Shown here piece after piece: positions 1 to 13,400 of a stretch of 64,000 bases of DNA. The stretch is from positions 10,815,223 to 10,879,222 of the forward strand of contig OW285197.1 of the NCBI GenBank assembly GCA_935421135.1. The letters run 5' to 3'. Numbering within the stretch: the first letter of the stretch is position 1; the number at the start of each line of letters is the position of its first letter. The notes beneath the pieces are model-generated. The model had not been told where the DNA came from. It saw nothing but the letters and a program-made list of their open reading frames with translations, and did no database searches. Origin of the DNA: Bugulina stolonifera (Eukaryota; Bryozoa; Gymnolaemata; Cheilostomatida; Bugulidae). Position numbers and translations under genes: made by a program.

Positions 1-696
1 AAGGTTGTTTGATCGCTTCAAACTTATGAAGAAAACAAAACAAAACATGGTAAAATATGTCATGTAGTTGCACATACCTTCGAAACGCTGTATATCAATA
101 GAACTGCATATATTGCCAAATAGTAATACAAATTTGTTTGTGAGCAACTGAAATTATTTCGAAATTTTTACTGATTATAGCAGCAGAAAACACAAAAAGA
201 TTATAAATTCAGTGAAGGGTGCTTTCTACATTTACCTGCGCAAACTGTTTGCTTACATGCATGCAAAAGACAGTAAAATTGGAAATTTCTAACGAATCAT
301 CAATTAGGCCAATGAGGCTTGTCTTAACACGTTCTGTAAAACCTGTCATGACGTCAGATATCTACAGATATACTAGCATTTCATCTTACAACTCCATATA
401 ACAATGTAAGTAAGTCTAAAAGTGTTTATTTGACAGCAATAAACCTAATTAATTGTACTAAAAAGGATTCTGTTTGTGTTGATGATTTGCCTGCCTGCTT
501 AAATTAGAGAGCATTGCGCATTCTTAGTAATACATGTAGATTATACTAGATTGTTTGCTGGTGACCTTGGAATGTTTCACATCTTATGAGTTATGATTGG
601 TTATACACAAGAAATATTCTAGCAAATTTGCTAGTTGGTCATTGGTAGTACATAGTTGGAAAGGGTTGTCTTCTCTCTGTTTATATTATACGTACC

Positions 697-1203
697 ATGC
701 CACGGATAAAGCTAAATACAATTTATAAGGTAATTTGGTATGAACCTTTCAAATTTGTCACTAAAAATCAAAAATAAAACCTGCAAACACATTTTTGGAG
801 CAGTTCTTTTTTGGAAAATATACACTGTGACATCACAATGATATTCTGCAGTAGATGGCAATTAGAAACCTCCTTTCACATGTCCAATAATAACGCTCGT
901 AGCCGAAGCAAAATTGTGCACAGTGATTGGATAATAAAACCTATTGTTTATCTTATCATAAAACAGTAATTATTTATTTTTATATTCTATTTATGCGCAG
1001 GTTTACACTAAATATTGGAAATGTGAAAGGAGGTTTCTAATTGCCATCTCCTGCAAAATAATCCACTTCTGATTGGACAGTGGATGTTTTTAAAAACTGC
1101 TCTAAAACCGTGTTTGCATGTTGTATTTTTCATTTTTAGTGACAAATTTAAAATGTTTATATAAAATTACCTTATAAATTGTATTTAGCTGTATTCGTGG
1201 CAT
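697..1203. mobile_element. Foldback/MITE-like element
   Basis: The two ends are long inverted repeats of roughly 185-190 bp. The left arm starts ATGCCACGGATAAAGCTAAA and the right arm, read in reverse complement, starts ATGCCACGAATACAGCTAAA. The arms stay alignable inward to the shared block GGCAATTAGAAACCTCCTTT. The internal spacer is about 130 bp and has no coding capacity. No clear target-site duplication is visible. The structure fits a non-autonomous DNA transposon of foldback type; the superfamily cannot be assigned. Confidence 0.75.
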
Positions 1204-1654
1204 GAATAGAATGATATGATATGATATGACATAGTATGACACCAGCGTGCTATGGTTGTAGGAAATAAACTATACCTGAAGTCGATTGGGCAATGAGCCA
1301 GTAAATGTACCAACGCTATGCCACAGATTCCTTTGGGCTTATTCTAGGCTAGAGCCTGGAGGCAATGTTTTATATTCAACTAGCATCTAGCCTAGGTTCA
1401 AAGCATTCTAAAATAATGGATAGGCATTGCGAGGGACGCTTCTACTATAACCTTGAGTGACTAAATTCCCAAATACTGTATATCTCTATTACATTGAATT
1501 CTTGGGAGCCAAGGCTACCAATTATTTAGAACAGTAAATCTATTGATGCAACAAGCATTTTATATAGAAATCAACCCTGTGTGCCAGAGGGCTAAGGGTG
1601 AACTGTTCTAACGCAATGGGGGGGGGGGGGATATAACTCCATATGGTATGGCAT

Positions 1655-1962
1655 AAATATAATGTAATGTAATGTAATATAACATAATATAACATAACAT
1701 AACATAACATAACATAACATAACATAACATAACATAACATAACATAACATAACATAACATAACATAACATAACATAATATAACATAACATAACACAACAT
1801 AACATAACATAGCACAGTACGGCACAGTACAGCACAGCACACCACACCATAACATAACATAACAAAACACAATATAATATAATATAATATAATATAGTAT
1901 AATATAATATAATATAATATAATATAATATAATATAATATAATATAATATAATATAATATAA
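1655..1962. repeat. Pentanucleotide microsatellite (ATAAC then AATAT)
   Basis: A long run of the pentamer ATAAC begins near 1655 and is mostly perfect to about 1800. It then carries point changes (to about 1870) and passes into a run of AATAT units up to about 1962. The minus strand is open in all three frames and reads as monotonous Met-Leu-Cys-Tyr or Ile-Leu-Tyr-Tyr repeats. That follows from the repeat lacking stop codons and is not evidence of a gene. A run of G precedes the array at about 1618-1630. Confidence 0.9.
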
Positions 1963-2670
1963 TATAAATTAGTATATACACCAGCTAATAGGCCTTCAAC
2001 AGTATGATTTTCACCTCTCTACTCAATAGATAAAAAGTGATCCAATTCAGTCAAGAATGTGCTTTTAAATAAGTCTTTTGAAAATTTAAACAGCAGCAAT
2101 GTGGGGGAGTATGCGAGTCATATTATATACAGTCATGTATAATGAAGTTGGATGCAGAGGTTAATACAAGGAATTCAGCAAAGTCAATAACTAGCATAAG
2201 ATTTACGTACTTATGTATAGATCTTTAACTGCTTTAGGATTTCAAATGTTATTATAAATTCGACTACAAAGTACCGCAGTATTCTGTAGAAACTAGTAAT
2301 TAAAGTTTGACTTGATTTACATTAAATTAAAATTAAAATGAATACACAATCAACTTTGTAAAATGGTTGGGAAGGTTTAGCTAATTTCTGACCTTTTCAA
2401 AATAAAAATCCAAAGTTAATTATGAGGCAACAAATAGGCCTAATAAAACATTGAATAATAATAGTTTTTAAATCTGAATCAAGCATAGAAAGCATTTTGG
2501 CAATCACTTTTATGGCATACCAGAAATCACTGCATTGAAGTCATGCAGATCCTAGAAAAGAGTCAGTCGGCTCTACTCTATGAGGTTTGCAATATAAAAT
2601 AGCATAGTACGTGTATGTGTAGTACAGGTAGATAGTACAAGTGAACTCTTTATACATATTTATATGCATG

Positions 2671-2811
2671 TACGATATGTGGTTAGTGCAAGTGAGGTAC
2701 AATTATATATGTATAATATGCTATACATCTAGCCTGCATGCACATAACTACATGTATATTATGCATACAAGTATATAATTATACCTCGCTTGCACTAACC
2801 ACATGTCGTAC
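2671..2811. repeat. Imperfect palindrome with about 38-bp arms
   Basis: A left arm around 2671-2710 (containing TGTGGTTAGTGCAAGTGAGG) is matched by its reverse complement at about 2772-2811 (containing CCTCGCTTGCACTAACCACA), separated by about 60 bp of AT-rich spacer. It could be a small foldback element or a structured RNA if transcribed. There is no coding capacity. Confidence 0.65.
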
Positions 2812-5800
2812 ATGTACATTGTACATTGTACATGTATATCTGAACTCACGTTAGCTGCATGCACATGTAGACAAGTATAATTATACGTCTAATTACAATA
2901 TTATAATAATGTCCCTGCTGCATGCATACTCATTAGAAAGTATATTCACTGATCAATAATGTTTATATTTCCTATCATCGTGTAAATAGTAAATATTGAC
3001 TTTCATCTTCAGGATAGCGCAATGTTATAATCATCCTGTTGACATGCTGGGAAGATGGCGGTAATATCAGACCAAATAATTATAGCCAAGGTATTGATGT
3101 CCTTAGGGCATCATGTAATTAATGGGCAAACATAAGTCGACAAAGATGTTTACTTGCCGGCAAGCAGGATGTTTAAAGTTCATTATTTGTAAAATTTATT
3201 TAACCAAGTTTTTAGTATTCACAAATAAGTAAGGAAACTCTGACAACCTAATTCAACTACCTGACCATTACCTTGCATAGGCCATCTCTCAGGAGAATAA
3301 AATTTTTTTATTTGCATACAATTACGCATTGATTAAAAAATATGATAATACATGTAAATGATTAGCGCATACATAGCCTAACAGGATAAATTTCAATAAA
3401 TCAAAAATTTTCCTCTTAAATACCAAATTGAAGTTGCCTTGAGATGCTTTAGTTATTGTGAGGGAGATACTGCAGCTGGAATAACATGTAGTTATTATTG
3501 CTATTGGAGAATATCAAAAACTAAAGCTATATTTTGCCAATGCAAGTTGAATGTTGATAGTATTATTGCAGAAGTATAGCCTTGAAAACTGAGATATATT
3601 TTGCTGTAAATGCATGCAGTAAGGAATACAATGCTCCCAGAGGTCAATTCTGAAAACTTGTAATAGCATCCATATTGTACACTTTCAAAACGTTTGTGAT
3701 GCTCTATTTTTCAGCTTTACTAGATACATCAACTGATTAATGCACATGCTTACAGTAATTATACAGATATGTAACTTATCTGATTTAAAATTGATTTAAA
3801 ACTATACCTTTCCATGAATGAGCTTTACAATTAAATGCACTGTGCTTGTATGATGAGTGTACTGCAGACAAGTAACTATCACTCTGACTCTGTGACTGGC
3901 TCAACTCTGATTGTGAGTCTAAGTTCAACTATCACAATCACTATGACTCGCCGATATGCAGCAGAAACTGTCCTAGCAAAGTGTCGAAAGTTTGTTTAGT
4001 ACAATGGATTCCAAAAGATGCATCATCAACGCTACGTATTCAAGGAATGAACTGATCTTATCAGAAAGGAGTACTCATTGATAATTATCTGCCCGATAGC
4101 CAAAACAAAAAGGTTACCATGGAAACATAATTAAATCACTGATGTGTTCAAGTGTCACTTTTCTGAGAAATTCTACAACTGTGTGTAATTTTTTACTAGG
4201 CAGAGCAGTCCTATGTGCGAAGTATAATATCAAAGCCTAAGATCTGTTGACACTGTATGCATAGAGCAAATAAAATGGCCCATCACTGGAGGTTATAAGT
4301 GACAACCAGTGCTCTTGACGCATATGTAGGCGCTTATTAGCTTCCATATTAGTCTCCATACCCTATACTTAGAGAGCTGTTAAATCAACATCCGCCTCAA
4401 TCCATGCCGAAGACTTTTTGAGCTAAAGGATCTTTGCCGCTGTTCAAAGTTTTTCATGTTGGCCTATTTCACTTTATACAATGCGAGGTAGCATTAGTAA
4501 GTCGGATGGTTGTGGGTGGCTGCAAGTGGTTCCGCGTGTCGAAAGATCGGTTGGCTATGGTCATAACAATGCATGCATATATAAAGCATAAAACCTATGA
4601 CAAAACCGAAACTTCCGTGAAATATTTTCACGATGCACCAGGCAGTGTAATAGCAACCTGATAAATTAAACTTACCTTGCTTTCAGTTGAAAGGACTTGG
4701 CCAGAATAAATCCAAATAATTGACTCAATTCACAATCTAGAGTAATATGCGCAAGAGTGGTTGGATAATGGACTGTAATAATGGACTCAGTTTAGCTGTA
4801 GTTATTTATTAGTATACTATAAAAAAACGTAGTGTAAACCTCTACTTCACCAGGTGCCCTATTATTAATAATAGAGCTTATCAAATGACATGATAAAAGA
4901 CTCTTTGTCATAATCTAAACCAATAAATCACTGTTGCTTACAGACCTGCCAACAGTCACTGCATTTATACTGACAGACCTGCCCACATGTCAAAATCTTG
5001 ACCTCTAGATATAACAATTATGTATGGAATATACCTGTAGAATAGCAAATTATTATGAGATAAAATAAAGTTAGCGCGGAAGGTGTATCTAATTTGGTAG
5101 TGAATAGCATGTTCCTACTACGTATAGCACAGTTGTGAGTGAGTATTATAGTAAAGCATTGGTGGTACTGTATATTCCTTGACGTTTATATGAGAATATC
5201 ACAAATATGGCTTTGAAACGAACCATATACAATTCCAGCACTCCTCCCATCTTCCCTGAGTGTTTTCTGACAGATATATAAAAAGGCAGTCTGAAAGAAA
5301 TTCTACTGTAGCATTTATACCTACTATAATCCAACAGAAACAAGAGAGGATAACTCCACAATTGCTGCCTTAATTGTCACATTATTACTAATATTGTTCT
5401 GGTCTTGTAGCAGTGCTTCACACTGGGTTCACAACAGGCAGTGACTGACAAGTGGTGGTGAGAACTTGGTAAGCCCACACACCACTATAAAATAAGACAC
5501 GCTTATATCTGTGGTATATAAAATACCACCGACATACGCAGAAATAAGGGTCTGCCATTATTATTACATTATTACTAAAACGAAATAGTCTTGATGAATA
5601 TTTTATTTCTATTGTAATTTACACGAGCTTTTTGATGTATGTGTTATCTGTTCATAGACCTCTGCATCAACTCCAACTGCATTGTGATTTGAGGAGTTAT
5701 TCAGGTGCATGTATGTATATCGAGTAGTCGGCGTAAGGATGGGTAACATTCAGTTGGAACTACTTATGCATGTTCAAATTATTGGTTATCTATTTTACTA

Positions 5801-6401
5801 AGCCAAAATCTGTTGGTAATCCTTTGTATCAAGTAGCCATGTAAATTAAAAAAATCTTTCGAGTACATACAGAATATAGGAAATCAAACTGTGATTATGC
5901 CTGTTTATCATAATATTGGTTTCCTACGAGAATGCTCAACACGTATGTTACGTGTACTATTACGTCGAATTGTTGGCATGGCATAAAAATTTAAATAAGG
6001 GATGTTGCTCTAAAATGCAAAATTACATTTCCATGAGTTGCTCAACCAGACTGACAATCTGCATAATAAATATAGTTTTGAAATTCTCATTTTAGCCTCT
6101 CTCTAACCGTCTGAAATGTATATTAATAGGTCTGATAGCTTGCAAAACTTGGTTTGAACTGCCAAAAAATTGGTAGTATATTGCAAAAATTGCGTATTAT
6201 TATAATATAATTAATTCAATCAAACAGGCTTTTATACTGATTGCAGTAGTTTTAAAGCAGCTCCACCAATGGGTCAATAAAAATGGACTTATTTTTATGG
6301 CAAAAAAGTAAATCATATTTGATTTCTAATAAGGTTTAAAAATAAAAAAGAAGAAACTAATGGAAGTTTAACTAGTAGTACTAATATAAAGGTACACTAA
6401 C

Positions 6402-6578
6402 CTACATTAGATTGTGACGATGTCATAGCCCCCTGGGAGCACTCATTGTCAAGTTTGCACGGAGAATTGAAAGGAAAGTTTCCTTCATATGCAGAGAGCC
6501 CTCTCACTGACCTAATTCGACACCATTGATAGCCTGGAATATAGAACCAGCTAAGAACACTGGAGGTACACTCATAGC
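6402..6578 (-). CDS. Possible orphan cysteine-containing exon, phase 1-1
   Basis: On the minus strand a good acceptor (pyrimidine-rich, CTCCCTACAG) is followed by 177 nt open in one frame and then a donor-like GTTAGTG. The product is about 59 residues. It contains WFYIPGYQWCRIRSVRGLS and four cysteines. Both boundaries are in phase 1, which is typical of exons that encode extracellular modules in animals. I found no convincing partner exons nearby and I do not recognise the domain. It could be a chance open frame, so confidence is low. Confidence 0.3.
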
Positions 6579-8514
6579 CTGTAGGGAGTAGACAAACTTA
6601 CATTTACATAGCGACTTACGATATCATTTTTCTAAACAACTTATGAGTGTTTGAATTTGTCAAGAGAGTAACCAAATGGGGAGAAGACAACTCCACTTTA
6701 TAATCAACATGTTAGTTATAGGTATATAGACGACATTGATTATTATATACAGTACAATGTCGTCTAAAGAATATTTACACCTTAGATAATAATATGTTGT
6801 CTAAGGTAGTAACCTTGCGTAGAGAAACATTGAGCCCTAAAGGTATGTGGTCTATAGCTGGTATCTTGTACACTGTTGGATTGATAGAGGTCATTGCACC
6901 CTTGTTATCAAACTACCAGCAGATGTAAAGCACATGTTAAGGAATGCAGACAGACACGGATATTACACGAGATATACATGTTGTTATGCGATATACATGT
7001 TGTTATGCGTACGGAATGTCGTACTCAATATGGTTGTTTGAGGGAGAAATTTGATGGTATTCTGTGGTGGAGAGCAATGTATCTAAGTGTACTAGACAGC
7101 TACTAACTACCAGTATAATTTCAGCATAAGATTTAACATTAGTGCTGTTGACAATAACATTATTAACTACATATAGATGGTTGGTTTGAAACTATATAAA
7201 TTTCATCAAACCTTGCTTCGCTCGCAATATCCTGGTAGATGAGTTTCTATTGAGATGATTATATCAAGTTCAACCAATGAGACAAAAACGAGACGAAACG
7301 GCAGATTAACCAGAATCGGCGTACCTTACTGTTTTCTTCTCCAGACAGAGGAGTCTATATCCTATCACTGAAGCTCCCTCTACCTCAGAGCTCTATCTAT
7401 CTGGGTTGATATGTCTTGGAGCAGAGTCTACCACCACATATGACATGGAATAGTAAAACCTGTAGCATGACGAAAGAGAATATCATGAGATGGCGCTAGA
7501 TTAGGCACTGATATAGTCTTTCAAAACTAATACGCACACAGCTATCTACTGCATGGACTTAGGCCTAGAGCTTATACAATTATGTATTCACTTATTTGTA
7601 TTTTAGGACGAGCAGGGAGTTACCTGCCTACGTCGAATGGCCGACAAGGAGGCATGAGACAATATAATCATGGACTTAAAAGAAGGGAGTGTGTAAAAAG
7701 GAAACTATAGAAGCAAGGTTTACATACCCGATCATGCAGTTTCTTGAATGTGCAGCAGCGCTACGTATGATATTTGTATGCTGACAGAGATACCCTGGTC
7801 AAGTAAGCTGAGTGAACACAGAGTTCCCAGGGTGCATCTGGAGCATTCTTTTATCTACATCCATACAAGCATTCTAAATAATGTAGGCCTACTCCTACGG
7901 TATAATATAAGAGTACATGTGAATATACATGTACATGTGTAATGTACATTGTAATAATTATCAGGTGGTTTATGGAGTTATCTTATCAATATAATTATTG
8001 CATGAAGAGAAGACAACTTCAAATTGTGCAAATATTCCAGTAATAAGTACAATGACTGTATAGTAGGCTCATGTGGTACATGGTAAACAGTAGTGCAGTG
8101 CAGTAACTATTAGTATCTATAATAAAATATTCCTGTTTACAGCAAGTAGAGTATAGGAAAAATTCAAGCATGGTTTGTAAGTAATTACAGTTCCAGCCCC
8201 ATCTCAGTGAACAACAAGTACATGTACTACATTTTTAAGTAAAATCATTAAACACAAGATTTTCAACATTTCACTGCAATAGGCCTAGATCGTAGCACCG
8301 TACCAAAAGTGGGTGGAGCCAATCTGATTAAATAACCTGGTAAAAATACGTGAACAGTAGGTGACCATAATTCATGAATGTTGGACAAAGGAAAAAAGCG
8401 AATGTCTTGCTGATGATTGTTTATTTTTGCAACATTAATCTTACTGAGTAGTCAACATTTATGTGGAAGAGTAAGGAAGACATAAATATAGATCAGTAAG
8501 CTACAACCTCATAA

Positions 8515-8890
8515 CTGTCTGGAGTGACCGGATATAGTGACTAGTGCACCAGTACAGCTGACCAGTGACTGACATTTGTATCACATTACTGACCAGTGAC
8601 TGACCTGTATGGTTTAACTGATTATTGATGAATAATGACTGACCTGTCTGTCTGTCTGCCGAGTCTCGAGACCTCCAATTGGAAGAATGTTGAGACCTTC
8701 AGTTCATTTGTATGTTATATTATACCGCTACTAGTTCTCTGTCCTCAGTTTTCATCTGTAATGGTGTCATCAACCAGTGGCTGACCAATATGGAGTTACC
8801 CATACTGACCAATGGTGGACCGATATGATGCTACTGACCTGCATTGTGCCAATGACCAGTGACTGACCTGTAATGTTCCAACAATTAATG
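8515..8890. repeat. Degenerate GACCAGTGACTGACC repeats
   Basis: The motif GACCAGTGACTGACCTGTA and variants recur irregularly (for example near 8559, 8591, 8637, 8780, 8853). The units are too diverged and unevenly spaced for a clean period. This looks like an old decayed minisatellite. No coding sequence is visible. Confidence 0.5.
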
Positions 8891-10403
8891 ACTTAGTGTT
8901 TCAGAATTTAATTTGGCCAGTAATTTGGCCAGTGTGTGAAAGTTGAAACCCATACTATACTAATACTTACTAACAAAAATTATGGATCATTTGGATCATG
9001 GTGTTTGGGGTTGACTGTGATCCGTATAATGTTAATGTGCAGCCACTGCCTCACCCATTCTTGTCTAACCCTGAGTGATTAGTATTTAGTACCATCATCT
9101 ATTAGCACACCGTATAAATTTAAATACAATTATTTCAAAATCATAATGAGAACTGACAACTTACGAGTGGAAGGGAACGCCTCTAGAACTTGGGCGCATG
9201 TGCTTTAAGCGACGTGCTCTTTGGAGCGGAAATAGATGTGCTTAGGTAATCAGGCCAATAGAATTTGAGCACAGCTATGATTCGACAATGGTGGCACGTA
9301 TAACCAATGCCGAGCTACTTCATTGACAATTGGTTCGCATAATCACCGAAGATAAGCATATTCACGTGGTGATACAGATTTCACGTGTCCGCTAACTCTA
9401 CCTCGCCGAACCGAATTTTTGCTCCCTTCACCTGAACTGCATATAATTATAATGATATTTACTTATTCACCACATCAATTTTCATCGGGTTCTGTATTTG
9501 ATTATCAGTTTTTAACGGTTTACACGTTTGTTTTTACCCTTATAGGAATTACCATATGAATTGGCGTATATTATAATTATATTTAATATATTTACATTTT
9601 GACTTTCATTTTCTGATCTTGATATTTATTAACTCAAATTTACTAACTAACTAAGGTGTTAAAGTTGACCATATATGCCTGTGATATTGTTATTAATTAT
9701 ATTAATCAATTAATATTTGTATTTAAATATTTATTAAATATTTTTATTAAATTTTGTTATTAATTTTTTCATTATTATTATATGCATAGTATTGGGAATA
9801 TCAATATGAATATGATAATGATAATTAACACTCTTTAGGATTAATCATTACTATTATTTATTATTGATATAAGTTGAAATGATATTAATCGTAATGATTG
9901 TGATTATATTGATGTTATACTATTACTATAACTGTAACCAGTACTGATTGGTCTGCATAGATTTAACTGTGATTGTCTAGCGGGAGGCGATGGGTCGGCA
10001 TTTGCTAAATCTAGTGGAATGGAGGATTAGTACTAAATTCAACTTTTTATCGCCACCACGAGATTGGCAACAACAGAACAAAAAGTACGATGCACATCAA
10101 AATTGAGGGTAGATTGTGATTCAAATCATTGGTTTTAGTGAAAAGGTGTTAATTTATGCATCGACAGATTTGGCTCAACTTATTTTCTTTCACAGACCAA
10201 TATTTTATTTCTGTGCGTGTGCTATTTGTTTCATTAATCAAGATTGGAAGTTGGACTAAATTTTGTAATTAAAAAAGATAGATTTCCAATGTTTAAGATA
10301 CGGCTTAGCTTGATTCACAGTTTGACTCAAATGATCCTATGTGATTTAAAATCAGAAGATAATAAATGATCTATTACTTTTCAGATCCTCAGCAGATATC
10401 ACA

Positions 10404-13400
10404 ATGTTTGACTCGGATGGCAAAGAATACTGTTTTATAAATGTGGGGAGAGCCGGAGGAAAGGTTAGCTACCCATAGTTTATATTATTTTAGTAGTGAA
10501 ATAGTAAAACATGAAATATATGATGTAAGTTAGAACATAAATCTATTTCATGGTATTGTGTTATCAATCTAAACATAGAGGGCATAGTAAATAGGCCTAC
10601 GCTCGTGATATATATCATAAAGGTTTGGGATATTTTTTGACAATTTAAGTAAGCCTATAGGCTATTGGTGGGATAGGCCCATTCCATTTCTCGCATGATG
10701 TGACCCTCAGGCTTTAGTATGGCACGCACCAACTCCGTTGTACTCAATTTCCATGTTCCCATGCTGGTCAACTTCACCTGCGCCGATCAATAATGGTTTG
10801 GGTACCAAAGTAGGGTTCTGGTAGAAAGAGCACACGTTATATGGCAGGAGTGTGTGGGATTTGAACTTGGGATTCTGGGACCTACGGATAAGCAAATGCA
10901 ATGCAATAATGTGACTGCAAGATATGAACATTTTAACAGAACCAATAATTTTGGTCAAAGCATCAGGTACCCAAATTTTTCCAAAATCAAGCACAACGAA
11001 TTTGTAGTCAACACAACATTTGCTCGGCGCAGCGTTTTATATATTGTGCGTTGGACTCTAAATAGCTATACAGCTACTGTAATATCCAGAAATGTTACCA
11101 GTAAGAGCGTTATCTCCTCCTAATCAAACAATATTATCTCTGCCAATGAGGAGCATAAGCTACGTTTTATGTGCCTAAACTGTTATCATTGCTGTAAATA
11201 ATGTTTGAACAACTGGTAGGTTACACTTAGCATAGTCTATATTAACTTTGTAAATATTAACTGTTTGGTTGATTTTAGGTCAACCTACCAGCTATATTCC
11301 TATGATCAACAAATAGACATCTAGTGACTGGGACCTAGTCATATTATATTACCCAGTTCATACCCAAGTTGATGTACATGTATAATTTGTCAACACATTT
11401 ACAATTGATAGTATTTAAATAGCTTAATGTTCCCCAAATATGTGAAGTTACGTTACACCAAGCTTGTGCCTCTATGATATCATTGAGCATAGCCGAAATT
11501 GTATTTGTTTTGGTTTATATTCACAGCAATTATTCAAATCGAATCACTGCATCGGCACGCACAAATTTAATTTCAATTTACCTAACGTGTTGTTCACATA
11601 GATTTCAACGTTAATTATGACATAACGTGATAACGAGTAATACACTCCAGCCAACACTAGCTGCCGTTCAGTTGACTTTAAGTTTGATCATGTCTGGCTT
11701 TGCTGACACAATCTGACATAGTGCGTGTACTACCAATTCCTGCTGCCAAAGTTGACATTATCCACCAATTTGTGTAGAAACTGCATGCATATTGGCCATT
11801 ATACTTTATAATATGATCACAAAAAGCCAACACCATAGCACTAAAACCATCTCAGTCACTGAGGTGCCCATCAAAGCATCCACTAACAAACAGGAAAGTA
11901 GACATTCGGTTTTTGTGTATTGATTTGTCATTAACATGAGGATCAAACGCTATGCAAATACAACGATCATCTGAACTGACATGGACATACATGCATAGCT
12001 CATACACATTATGATAATATATGTACTTGTATATTGATCATTCCTCTGCCTCACTCTAAATATTAGCTTTATTGATCACTTGCTAATAGTTGTCTGTTCC
12101 CTCCAGAGACCAACACATGCAATATTTGATGCTGGAATTATGAATTATTTAATCCTCGATTCTCATGATATGCTCTTCCATGTTTGCTAAAACTATTTTA
12201 TATAATTATGATCGATGTGCAATGCAAGCAGCAGTCATACAGGCCTAGGTTCTCCATCAGCTTTTTATTGCTACAGGCTATAAAATTAAATTTTAGAATG
12301 GATTTGGGATAAAAAAATGATGGCTTAGCTTGGTTAAAAAAGTTATGTTCGAACGTCTGAAGAAATTAACTTTATTTATCCAATGAACACCATCTTTCTT
12401 ACTTTTCAATAAGACTCTGACCAGAATAAATTTGCCAGCCTTTGCACTAGCTTATCAAATCAGCCGTGTTGTATATTATAAGATAATCACCCAGTTTATA
12501 AGGATTCTAATATCACATAATTGAGCCTTTTACCAACACAATAATTTTCTAATAAATGCATCTCAGATACAAACCGTGTGGAAGCGTTACCTGTAATGGG
12601 TTAATAGGGAATGTAAAAGGTATCATTTGACATTTATACAAGGGTAAATCTATACTTGAGGCCAAGGTGTGGAAACCTCCTATGGCACACTAACATTTTA
12701 TTGCAAATGTTAAGTGTGAACATTATCAGTTCATGTTTAGCGCTGACTGCATTATCAAGCTGTGATGTAAATGCTACAATGTCCACACTAGATCATAAGT
12801 TATTCCTTGGAGGCTAATTATAATTACTTCAATTAACTCATTTCTTTCTTTTAATTAATTGAAATATAATTGGTTTAGAAAAAAAAATCTTGCATCTAGT
12901 TTTTTTTTATGAAATTAATACTCTAATCGAGGAAGGCAGTAACAAGATTTATAGCAGCTCTTTGTGAAATATCATTATGGTTAATTATAAGTTGATTATA
13001 TTTACGTATCCAGTAACAAAATGATTTTGAATATTTTAAAATGTTAGTTATGAATGTGATGACCTATATATGAACATTGTAGTTTAATCAATTTTATAGT
13101 CAGCTAAATGCGAAGGCCCGCAAGCTCCTCATTTTAAATTTTTCGTCGGGGAGGCGATGAGAGATGCATATTGTCAAATGTAATGCAACATGGTGCGAGC
13201 TACACACATAGTTTATAGGCCTAGTTTATAATTGAACCAGGAATGAGGAGTTGACAAGCACTTGTTTCAGCCTGTCTAATCTAATAATTAGAGTGTGGCG
13301 CACTTGACACAATCTGTCACATGGCAACATATGACAGTTTATTATCTCTAATATACTCCAGTATTGATCACTAAGCAGCATATCCAATAATTCCCATCAG

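Larger units (their letters stand above)
1..10403. other. Gene-poor region with repeats
   Basis: I found no gene here that I can support as a whole. The short open frames lack recognisable protein sequence. The stretch holds a 507-bp foldback element (697-1203), pentanucleotide microsatellites (about 1655-1962), an imperfect palindrome (2671-2811), two small hairpins near 6.73-6.81 kb, degenerate repeats of a GACCAGTGACTGACCTGT-like motif (about 8515-8890) and very AT-rich sequence from about 9540 to 9930. Two CACGTG E-boxes lie close together at about 9364-9388, in a locally GC-richer patch upstream of the MYND gene. One possible orphan exon (6402-6578, minus) is listed separately. Confidence 0.6.

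Noticed and set aside
1540..1981. Long minus-strand open frames rich in Met-Leu-Cys-Tyr or Ile-Leu-Tyr-Tyr
   Set aside because: They are the translation of a stop-free pentanucleotide microsatellite, with no coding context.
4673..4771. Possible minus-strand exon ending at a consensus donor GTAAGTTT
   Set aside because: Only 32 codons, no recognisable protein sequence, and no partner exon; an open frame of this size is common by chance.
7322..7465. Possible plus-strand terminal exon (QRSLYPITEAPSTSELYLSG...)
   Set aside because: There is an acceptor-like TTCTTCTCCAG and about 43 open codons ending in TAG, but no recognisable domain and no upstream exon.
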